A stretch of DNA of 64,000 nucleotides from Rhodosorus marinus (taxonomy: Eukaryota > Rhodophyta > Stylonematophyceae > Stylonematales > Stylonemataceae): positions 2,189,001-2,253,000 of the forward strand of contig JAMWBK010000005.1 of assembly GCA_029953675.1 (NCBI GenBank), written 5' to 3'. This document shows, piece by piece, positions 1-10,540 of this stretch. The translations under genes and the position numbers were made by a program. Within the stretch, counting starts at the first letter, position 1, and each line of letters opens with the position of its first letter. A model generated the notes under the pieces. The model searched no databases and was not told where the DNA came from. It saw only the letters and a program-made list of their open reading frames with translations.

Positions 1-510
1 GGATCCATCTAGTCAATGAACTGTAAGCGTCAAAGTGCTCTTCCCTCCCAAAGCTCTCTGCTCGCCGGGCTGGAACGTACGTAGCGTGATTCTCCATCAA
101 AAAAGACAGCCCCAGTAGGAGAGGTAAATCTCAACCCGATGCGTAGAGCGAACCTTGAACCCACCGTTGTGATCCTTAGGACAACGCCCCTCACAACAAG
201 CTCGATGGAGAACTTTCACAGGATCCCATACTATAAACAAGTACGCAGACATTTGCTTCCGCGGGCGAAGCATCGGAGAGGTTGATATGATGTTAAACAA
301 AATTCCCGGGAACTATGGTCTCGGATTGAGCAAACCCTTTGAACCTCCTACGCAAAGGTTCGCCCTCGTCGGACGGGCTTGCCTCCCCGGGATAAATGAA
401 GAGACTCTCTGTCCGGTTTCACCATACACGTAGTCATGGCCAGAAAAGCTGGAGAGAAAAGTGCTAATCACATATCTCCCTTTCCTCTTCTGTTGTGTCC
501 GTCTGTTCAC
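1..510. other. No recognisable gene at window start
   Basis: This stretch lies downstream of the Rab6 gene, which reads leftward. Only short open frames occur and none resembles a known family. I see no tRNA-like or snRNA-like motif. It may hold the 3' UTR of the Rab6 gene and intergenic DNA. Confidence 0.5.
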
Positions 511-2589
<2,079 letters not shown>

Positions 2590-2900
2590 GGTACTCTTAT
2601 AAGCAGCATCCGAGGACAGCCAGAGGAGTTTTGTTCAGCTAGCGAGCGATTTCAGCTGCTAATAATCTCATGCATACCACAGAATAGTTCACGCTGCATG
2701 TATGGGCACCTCCATTGACGCACTTTGCTCAGATTTCTACCCCTCTGAACAACCACCTGAGTGACAGCGTCCGAGTACAACCAGAGGAGCTCGCTCAGCT
2801 AGTGAGCGATTTCAGCGGACAAGTATCTCATCCATACCAAATTAGAAAAATCCACGCAGCGTGTATGGCCACCTTCGCTAGTTCACTCTGCTCAGCGTTG
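2590..2900. repeat. Diverged direct tandem duplication, period about 161 bp
   Basis: Two copies lie head to tail. Copy 1 (about 2600-2731) and copy 2 (about 2761-2895) share the blocks CAGAGGAG, CAGCTAG.GAGCGATTTCAGC, TATCTCAT or AATCTCAT, CATACCA, and a closing CTCTGCTCAG or CTTTGCTCAG. CAGAGGAG starts at 2621 in one and 2782 in the other. A single-base length difference (TTTT against CTC) follows it, so a shared protein frame is not kept. No known element is recognised; it may be a decayed gene or a duplicated non-coding element. Confidence 0.7.
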
Positions 2901-3345
2901 TCGTGCACTGAACTTGTTGCTTTATCCAGTCGCTTCTTCAGTCACTAAAAAATCCTCGAGCCACCGGCTAACGCAGAGTTTTAATTAATATCCATTTCTC
3001 AATTGCTTTGTTAATATATAAAAACTAATTTGGACGACTTTCGATTCATTTTTTTTCATGGCTATAATAGATAGCGATGCCGTTCTTGAGCTGTTTTGAA
3101 GGGGATTTTAGTAGAACGTGGTTAGGAATGAAGTGGACATTGGGGGAAAAGGTGGAAGTGGAGGTAAGGAGTTGTTCAGTGAGTCCTTACGTCTGATTTC
3201 TGAGTGAAGAGGTAGGATATGTAAACATACGGACTGGAATGATTGGTTTCCTCATCTGAGAGAGTGTGTTTGGGGTGGGGCTTGGTTTCGGCTCAGCTCG
3301 TGTCGTGTTTGGGAAGGCTGTATTTGTTCGTTTTGAAGGGAGGAT
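2901..3345. other. 5' flank of the DUF760 gene
   Basis: AT-rich DNA at about 2980-3070 changes to G- and T-rich DNA on the coding strand approaching the start codon at 3346. It probably holds the promoter and 5' leader. No motif can be named. Confidence 0.35.
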
Positions 3346-4767
3346 ATGGATGATTTTAGGTTGGGTGGGTTTGTTTATTCTCCATTCTCGTCTGTTTTGA
3401 GAACTTCTAGCAGGCCCAGGGTCACAACAAGAAGGTGTCGGCAAATGAGACGCTCCAGGGTGGCGCTGGGTGGCGATGAGGAGGCTGGCATGCAGAGCAA
3501 TGAACATGAGAAGGGAGCGGAGAACCAAGCTCCGGAGGAAGAACAGATACCAAGTGACGAGGAGGTTTCCAAGGAGAAGGAAGGATCGAATGGACTGCCT
3601 GCTGATTTTGGTGCGGATAATCCATTGTTTTCGTTGCTGAACCAGTTTAAACCGTCGGAGCTAGTCAGCAGGTACGCCGCGGTTCTGGCAGCAACTCTTT
3701 TTTAGCCAAAATCCAGGGTTGCTCAGTCAGCTTGTCTTGCCTTGGTACTACTTTCAACACCCACACCAGGTTTGAAGAGTCAACTGGATCAGAAGTGAAC
3801 ACGGCATTTCGAACAACCCTGCGGAAGCTTTTGGGATCGATGCCCTCGACTGTCTACGGAATGAGCATTCGAACAATAGTAGGCAACCTGGTGTCCATTA
3901 TGCAGACCTGTATTATGACCGGATATCTCATGAGGAACGCGCAATACCGCTTGACGCTGACAAGGAAGCTCGATTCGGCACAGAGCTTGCTACCGAACAT
4001 ACCCTCCAACGTGAGAGTGAAGGGTGGACAGGCCATTCTTACGCTTAAGGACGGGACAATCAAGGAGGTGGGTAGCCCGCCTTTCACCCGCATCTCGCTC
4101 AGTCTCAAGAGGGCCTCAAGACGGTTCTTCTTTCTGGCGCACAGGTCAGCGCGGAAGAGTACGTATCGGAGCTGAAAATCGAAGCTCAAGCTTTGAGAGA
4201 TGAGCTCAATAGACTCAAGAAGGGCGGTCCAGCAAGTGGAAATGAACTTTCAATGATTTTTGCATCTTACGACCAGAAGCAAGTTGAGATTCTAACACGT
4301 GAGGCGGGCCCAGAGGCAACCGCTGCTATGAAATTGCTCATTCAGAACGTCCTGGGGACTAATTCTGATGCCGTAGATCCCATGATACCAATTGAGACAA
4401 CTCGAGATGATCTTGGTACTGCTTTCATCCAATTTTCATCGATTATCCATGCCGGACAGATACCAACTTTTCCAGTTCAGTCCGCGTTCACGAGATGCGT
4501 TCCGCGGGAGACGGGACAGAAGAAATGGTCCTCACACAATTGTCGGAGTTCTGAACTGTTGTGTTCATTGTCCTCTGTGCTTTTTCAGGACAACTGCTCT
4601 TCTACAGTCTTGTATCAGGATACTTCCTCCGTGAAGCCGAAGTTCGCATGTACATGCAAGAACAGCTCATGGAGGGCGGTGAACTTCATATCCCGGCTCT
4701 ATCTATGGACGTTGAACCAGGAGAAAGCAGTGATTCAAAGAATGGTAGCTCACTTCCACAGGCGTAA
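3346..4767 (+). CDS. DUF760 family protein, probably plastid-targeted
   Basis: DUF760 proteins are of unknown biochemical function and are widespread in plants, algae and cyanobacteria, mostly in plastids. Four exons (3346-3671, 3770-4067, 4145-4415, 4589-4767) join to 357 residues. A basic, serine-rich N-terminus without a hydrophobic signal peptide (residues 1-40) fits a transit peptide. After an acidic linker the DUF760 signature appears: an LLGSMP segment followed by MTGYLMRNAQYRLTL. A second, weaker copy near the C-terminus reads TTRDDLGQLLFYSLVSGYFLREAEVR. A charged helix (VSAEEYVSELKIEAQALRDE) lies between them. All three introns keep the frame. The gene converges on the SCI1-like gene. 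The family call rests on the MTGYxxRNAQYR motif; the plastid location is inferred. Confidence 0.8.
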
Positions 4768-5064
4768 TAAGCGTGTCGATGACCAACCGAGAAACAAACG
4801 TCCAGCCCCCGCGATCGCGTACTATGTTCTTTGATCTGCGGGCAGACGAGCCCAGACAAAGCCTCCATAGGAGAGATGTAGAATACTTCGTGAGTTGTCT
4901 ATGAAACTCTTGTAGGTTAAGTCAGAAATTACGTTGTCGCGGGCTTGTTTTTCCAAACCGAAAGCTGCAATGTCGAACAATAGAAGAAGCGAGTAGAAGA
5001 AGCGAGTGTAAACTGAAAACCCGGGGGGATTCTAATTTTGTTTCTGTCGCTCAGCACTGGGTTG

Positions 5065-5907
5065 TTACGGTGGTTTCGAATCGCCCGTCTGAAATCGGTC
5101 GCCGAGCCCTAATCGATCCTTGAACGCCTGCATTCTCTGCCTCTCCTTCTCTTCAAGCGCTTCGATTCTCTCATCAGCTGCAGCTTTTCGAGCTTTGTTC
5201 TTTCGATCGCGGCTGGCTTTCCTCTTTGCGATGACCTCCTTCAGGTCACTGTGGTTTGTTCCGTAGAGAGTGGAATCCGTTACTTCGGGGGGACTGTCAC
5301 CACCGCCACCCTGCGGTTTCCGGTAAAAGTAGTCCCCGTGAGTTTCAGAAATCGATATTCGTGTAGATTGGAGAGTGACTGCTTACCCGTTTCCGTCTCT
5401 TTTTGTCCATTCGAGCTGCCTGGCTTCCAGGATCGGGCTTCGGAACCAGCTCATCCAATACATCCTTCTCTCTCTTCCGCCACTTCTATATCGGAAGACG
5501 CAACACGGCATGCAGGATCAATGGGTTTCGAATCAGCATGAAGTCGTTTGGCATCCAGGTCCTACCTTAATCTCCCATCGCTCTGGTCGGGACGACTCAG
5601 CCTGGACTACCTCGGTGATTTCGTTCCTCAGCTGGCCTTGCTTCTTCCGTTTCTCATCTACACTCGACGCAGGTCCGCTGCCATTGGAATCAGCTCTTTT
5701 CCGTCGTTCATGTGCAAGCTTGTAGATAGATTCCTCAACCCGGTCGCCATTCCATTTGTCCACGAACTTCCTGAAGTGCTTCCTCGCTTTTCTCTCGTCT
5801 AACCTCTCCAACGAAACATCATGTCGATCTAAGAGCCAGACGCGAAACTCGTGTTGATACTGCCCGAAATCATCCTCAGAAATCTGGAATGGAGCTTTCC
5901 CTCTCAT
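5065..5907 (-). CDS. SCI1/NKAPD1-like conserved nuclear protein
   Basis: Three exons (5907-5566, 5485-5387, 5310-5065; introns 80 and 76 nt) give 228 residues, all in phase 0. The N-terminal core QISEDDFGQYQHEFRVWL followed by HFRKFVDKWN matches plant SCI1 (style cell-cycle inhibitor 1) and related eukaryotic proteins, which carry SEDDY..KN.EF..WL and F..FV.AWN. The middle exon is very basic and contains LDELVPKPDPGSQAARMDKK. The last exon is a charged helix ending EALEEKERQRMQAFKDRLGL, also typical of the family. Plant SCI1 is nuclear and restrains cell proliferation. No enzymatic motif is present. I start at the ATG at 5907; the in-frame codon at 5913 is GTG. The molecular role here is unknown. 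Confidence 0.75.
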
Positions 5908-5913
5908 CGCCAC

Positions 5914-6683
5914 TCTAGTTTCCTCCTCTTCATTAGTACCGAGGCTGCTACTTAGTCATCAACCCAAGCCCTCATGGAGAACACTCGTCCATAAGGGAGA
6001 ACCTGGCCTGTCGGGATGAACGTCCAAGTAGGGGATTCCCAGCCCCCTTTACCTTTACGTTCAGAGTACGACCATTGAGTGGTTGGCAGTCGCAACAAGA
6101 CATTGGCTTGGGGGATGATTTTCGGCCAGTCTGCAGGAGAGCATTAGCTTCAGGGAGGAATTGGCCTATCTGTTAAAGAAATAGTGGCTTCGAGGAACCC
6201 TAATTGCGCCTGGAATTTGTAGCATTTGATTTGAGAACTGAAAAGTATGACACCCACAGCCATTTTTGTTCAGAAACCACTGGCTGAGAGGTCCATTTCA
6301 GCCAGTTTTCATCACACTGCTGGCGTGGTACTGCGCGCTTGGCGATCCATGCTCCTTACCTAGCCTTGATTAATTTGCTTTGCTCTTTGCTCTTTGGCGC
6401 TGCGTTCTATACTGTTGGTCGAGCACAAGTGCGCTTGGGTTTCGCGCCACTTTAGAAAGGTTCGTTAGCTCATTGCTTGGAACACTGGAACCTACGGCGG
6501 TCTCGCCCCTCTTTGTAATCAGAACACATGCGCTTGGAGCACTTTTTGGGCCCGTCCACATTTGGCCCGCAATGTCACATGATCGGAACACCATGGGGTC
6601 GCTGGACCATATAAATGTTTACGGGGGGTTTGTTGCGTCGGGTGAGAGGGGAGAAACTTTGGTTATATTGTTGTAGACGGATC
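5914..6683. other. Divergent intergenic region between SCI1-like and bL35 genes
   Basis: This 770-base gap should hold promoters for both genes. Open frames in it are short and unlike any family. A clean TATA box is not evident upstream of 6684, although CCATATAAATG occurs at about 6607. Confidence 0.4.
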
Positions 6684-7249
6684 ATGGAAATGAAAATGCT
6701 GAGCAGGATTCTGAGACCTTTACGGTCGTCTGGATATGTCTTTGCTCGATCTCTTCTTATAGATTATGGATCGAGTAGGAGTAGCGGCTTGGGACGCGGT
6801 TTGAGTAGTTTGTGTGGAGGCTCTGGACTGCACTCCGACCGATCGATTTTGGGCAGCTATGGTATTGCTGGGATCTACTCCAAATTGAATCGGACGGGGA
6901 TCCAATTCAGGGAGTACAACCAATCGAAGAAGGTTCGTGGGGTGTCGGCAGCAATTCGTATGCGGTTTAAGATTACTCCCACGGGAAAGATTTTGCGGAA
7001 GAAGGTAAGCTTGGTTGTCAAAGAACTTTTTTTTCCCAAAGTTGAAGTTGTTATACCTGATTACCACAAATGGAGGACTCGTCATAGGCTGGCCTGGTGC
7101 GGAAGCTAATGAAGAAGAGCGGAAGGAGGAAACGCCACATGCGCGGTTGGCACGAGGTCCACAAGAGTGATCTAAGAAAGGTTAAAAAGATGTTTAGACT
7201 TCGAGGCAAGGGCCCATGGAAAAGAGTCAGGCGATCGTGCGCGCTGTAG
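6684..7249 (+). CDS. Organellar ribosomal protein bL35, probably mitochondrial
   Basis: bL35 is a small bacterial-type 50S subunit protein. Two exons (6684-7004, 7088-7249; intron 83 nt) give 160 residues. The first ~90 residues are a basic, Ser/Arg-rich presequence beginning MEMKMLSRILRPLRSS, which looks mitochondrial. The mature part begins with VRGVSAAIRMRFKITPTGK, the bL35 signature of SAAKKRFKxTxxGK. It continues across the splice to AGLVRKLMKKSGRRKRHMRG, equivalent to the family's SAKRKRRLR segment. Spliced and unspliced reading frames differ, so the intron is needed to recover this C-terminus. The long presequence fits an organelle import signal; a plastid destination is less likely but not excluded. 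Confidence 0.87.
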
Positions 7250-8036
7250 ACTTTTTTTTTTTTCCGTAGGAGCTTATGCGCCGAACTCCACCAGTACCTG
7301 ATGTGGTCCGTTTGAGCACGTTTGAGCTCCGTCGAACACAGGCTCCGAATGGCCCTAGGGAGCTGAGGTCGAGGCGTGCTAGTGCTCTGGAGAGCAGACG
7401 GAAGCTGCGTGCGTCGTTAATCGCAGGCGGAGACTCAATCGGAGAACGAGGGCGAGGGCAGGATGAGCCTGTTTCGACTTATACACGATTTCACGGTTTG
7501 CGGATGATTAAGCTGCTATATTTAAACCTCTAGTTATCCAGTATGATGAGTTGCGACTTTACGTCGGCGGGGGCGCAGCTACGAGTAAGGTCGCTGAACG
7601 CCAGCTCAGGAAACGGCTTTAACGAAAGGTTATGCGAATGCGCCTGCCCCATCTTCACGTGCGCCTCTTCCAGCTAGCAACTTATTAGAACTCGACTCTG
7701 TCAGCTCTCGAGACCGATCTGACAGCTTGCTACGCACGTCCCCGTAAATCTGCTTTACGTGCGTTCCTAATCAGTGATTCAGAACTCTGGTGACCCCCCC
7801 CCCACCAATCCGGTCGAGGCTCTCATACAAGTCAAAAGTCTCCACACGGGCAGTTTTCACTAATCTAGGGTTCAACGGCTTTTTTGAGCTTTGTTTTTCT
7901 AAATATAGACATTACGATCTAAGTTAGAGATGAGCTGGGGCGGTCAGAACAAAACTAAACAATACGAAAATCACGAAATCAAAAGGGTCGTCGCCCAAAC
8001 CCACAATAGGAATTAATATATGATCGTTCGATTGAC
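7250..8036. other. Intergenic region before U1 snRNA gene
   Basis: A T-run ending in CCGTAG immediately follows the bL35 stop and looks like a splice acceptor, but no downstream coding frame is convincing. A weak 85-codon frame (7276-7533) is Arg-rich and unlike any family. A C9-type run occurs at about 7795-7803. Confidence 0.4.
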
Positions 8037-8044
8037 TATAAATA
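8037..8044 (+). promoter_or_regulatory. TATA-like element upstream of U1
   Basis: TATAAATA lies about 42-49 bases upstream of the predicted U1 5' end at 8086. snRNA promoters in many lineages have an upstream AT-rich or TATA element. No plant-type upstream sequence element (RTCCCACATCG) is visible. The functional assignment is inferred from position only. Confidence 0.35.
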
Positions 8045-8085
8045 GGGGTTTGGAAAATCGGACACTTCCTCTCATCCTAGAAGGC

Positions 8086-8276
8086 ATACTTACCTGGCCG
8101 GGCTGATCGCTCCTCACGTAAGAGCATCTGCTTGGATGAGAGTGAGCATAGCACGTCACTTTGTCTTTTCGGACAACTGTGGCAGTCTCGCTTGACTCCT
8201 ACGAAGTCACCTCTGTGTGACTGTCGACGGCTTAATTTCTGACCATGGGGAGATTCGCGTTCGCGCGACCTCCCCT
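8086..8276 (+). ncRNA. U1 spliceosomal snRNA
   Basis: U1 base-pairs with 5' splice sites. The predicted transcript begins ATACTTACCTGGC, the near-universal U1 5' end; its ACTTACCT is complementary to AGGTAAGT. Near the 3' end an Sm-site-like AATTTCTG (8234-8241) follows GTCGACGGCTT, comparable with the CTCGACTGCATAATTTGTGG of animal U1. It is followed by the terminal stem-loop IV, GGGGAG..TTCGCGTTCGCG..CTCCCC (about 8247-8276), which keeps the familiar CGTTCGCG loop. The RNA would be about 191 nt, longer than the ~164 nt vertebrate U1, so the central stem-loops are expanded. The 5' end and 3' stem are strong evidence; internal folding was not computed. Confidence 0.93.
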
Positions 8277-9299
8277 AACTCCCCCTGCGGATTGAAAGAA
8301 ATTTCTTTGTGTCTACTGATTATTCGGCTGCTGACATAGCTGCTGCGGAAGGACTGCGCCTACGAAAGTAGAAAACCCTAAGAACCAATCGTGTTTCGCC
8401 CTTGCTTGATGCACAGAGGAAAGGAGATAGCACGGATGCTCAAGGAGCGAATCCTCAAGGAGCGAGTCCTCATCGCGGTGACCTCTGTTGTGCCGATCAG
8501 TCTCAGTGCCGATAGTTTAGGAACCACGGGGGAATTGCGGGGGAAGTCTATCTGTTAAGCTTGGCGTTGCAGAACGTCTTAAGTATTCAAAGAGCTAGCA
8601 AAGACCATTGAGCCATGACCCCCCCCACCCCGGGGGTCACTACCGGAGACTACGTAGATACAAATTGGCAAACAGCATCGGAGAAGGATCTGTACTACAC
8701 GTTCGCGCTCTGGGCAACGGTAATTAAGAACTCGAGAGCCAAGCGAAGCGAAGTTTAGCTGTACGTTTCAGGTGCCGACTTTGACAAGCTGCGTATGAGG
8801 GGTGATTTTCAACGGATTAGGCAATGCAATGTATGCGGTTAGTCCAATCCGGAACCGCGCTCAGGACACCAATTCTCAAGTGTGTGTTGACATAGTCGGA
8901 TTCTGCCAAACACTGCCCAGAGTTCAGATGCAGACCTGAATCCTGGTGGATTGCCTACCCCATGCTCTGCTCAGAAAGGAGGCTAGACTAGAAATCTACT
9001 GGGAAACAGCTGACTAGTTCAGGCAATGCAGGCCCATGCTGATGTGAAGCAGTAGAGGGCCGCTACGTAAACACAGCTGAAAATCCTATGATTTTTCATT
9101 CTGTCTAGAGTTCAGTTGAGATGACCTAGAGAAGGCTAACCTTTCATTCGAGACATGTACTTTCTCACTGCCCCTACCGTTGAATACCCATACAGCTCTG
9201 ACCTCCTCCCCACCTCCCCCCCCGCCCCCGGAAGGACGCTGAACGGGGGGTGGGTGCGGGTTTTTCTTTAAACCTGGCAATGTCCTCCGTAACGGTAGC
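8277..9299. other. Non-coding stretch after U1, small repeats
   Basis: No gene is recognised. A short direct repeat of CTCAAGGAGCGA(A/G)TC lies near 8439-8473. C-rich and G-rich runs occur near 8619-8635 and 9205-9230. Whether it contains another small RNA cannot be told by eye. Confidence 0.4.
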
Positions 9300-9645
9300 T
9301 CAGCATTGCATTCTAACAAAAAAAACAGCCGATAGTGCATAATCATCAAAGAAGCCCTCGTCCCATTCGCAACACATATCAGGACATGTCCTTGAGTCCG
9401 GCAGCTCATAAACCAGACAAGGGCTTTTTACACTTTCCCTCACTTGCGAGATTTGTTTTGAAAATAGTATGATGTGATGTGTATCGGAAGACGATAAAAC
9501 CGTCAGAAGACACGTTTTTGCATTTTTTGGGTGTGGTAAGATTGAAGCGAAAAACAAAGTCTGAACAGAACAGCCTCAGCTTACCTGATTGATTTGGCTG
9601 CTGCTGATCATCGTTGCATGGATAGTCAGGAAGAACCTCAGCCAT
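9300..9645 (-). CDS. Possible small two-exon gene, unrecognised
   Basis: An ATG at 9645 starts MAEVLPDYPCNDDQQQPNQS and runs into a strong donor-like GTAAGC. A pyrimidine-containing stretch further along the minus strand ends near 9458 and is followed by an open frame rich in Cys and acidic residues (RTCPDMCCEWDEGFFDDY) that ends at 9300. Joining them would give a small Cys-containing protein. I know no family for it. The splice join is speculative; this may be noise. Confidence 0.2.
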
Positions 9646-10387
9646 GGCAACAAGGAGTTGCTCTTACACGGACGTCATTCGTCTTGCTCATCTGTTGAGC
9701 CTTTCGACAGGGTGTGCGGGATCTCTTGCCTGACGAAGGCTCCCAATTTTCCTGGCTAGATCATGGACTCAAGAGGGCTATGTTTGTTGCCAATTCACTC
9801 GGTGCATAATGATGGGAGAGACCAACTTGGGAGCAATAGGAATCTGATAGACTTAGGTCCGGACTCAGTACACGCCTACTTAATCTAAAACACGATTGAG
9901 GAAAAATGTGGCGCTCTACGCGACTCTCTAGTTTTTATGGAAACGAGTTATTTCAAAGCGGAAAATCTACCTGCGCTAACGACGAGCAAGTGGTTAGTCC
10001 AGGTCTTCAGCACTGATTGGTACCACAGTGACATCAAGGGTCCAAGTCCGCAGATTTCTCTGCCCGCGAAGACTGTTTTTTTTTTTGTGAGGATGGGGAA
10101 ATACAGTCCTAATGCTTTTGGTCAAGAGAGCCACATGCTTTGCTTGTCATTGTTCTTAGTAAACATTTGTAGTCTCGTCTTCAAGTTCAGCCTGGAAACG
10201 GTGAAATCGACAAATCTGATTGGGAATTGCACCAAGATTTGATTCAGTGATGGTTGTCGAAACCCGGAAAAAGGAGGTTTAACACCAGCTTCCCGCACCT
10301 CCACCCCCCCCACCTCGCGTGCACATCGTGGGCCCACATCACTAAACGTTGTGATTACTTCTCCGTTGGCCAACACGTTGGCCATCT
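9646..10387. other. Intergenic, no gene recognised
   Basis: Only short frames without family resemblance occur. The stretch leads into the minisatellite. Confidence 0.4.
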
Positions 10388-10540
10388 TTGCAATTTTCAC
10401 AATCTTCGCAATCAGCCCAATCTTCGCAATCTTTGCAATTTTCACAATCTTCGCAATCAGCCCAATCTTCGCAATCTTTTCAATCTTCACAATCTTCGCA
10501 ATCTTTTCAATCTTCACAATCTTCGCAATCTTCGCAATCT
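10388..10540. repeat. Nested minisatellite based on a 9-bp unit
   Basis: The unit is close to TCGCAATCT. Reading left to right there are two exact copies of a 45-bp block (five 9-mers, 10388-10477), then two exact copies of a 27-bp block (three 9-mers, 10478-10531), then one more 9-mer (10532-10540). Because 9 is a multiple of 3 and the unit has no stop codon in any frame, long low-complexity open frames appear on both strands, such as Ser/Gln-rich or Ile/Ala/Lys-rich peptides. I regard these as artefacts of the repeat. Confidence 0.95.

Noticed and set aside
3854-4189. Open frame antisense to the DUF760 gene
   Set aside because: It is a shadow of conserved plus-strand exons and ignores their splice sites.
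7255-7275. Polypyrimidine run ending in CCGTAG after the bL35 stop
   Set aside because: It resembles a splice acceptor, but the frame after it shows no conserved protein and bL35 is already complete.
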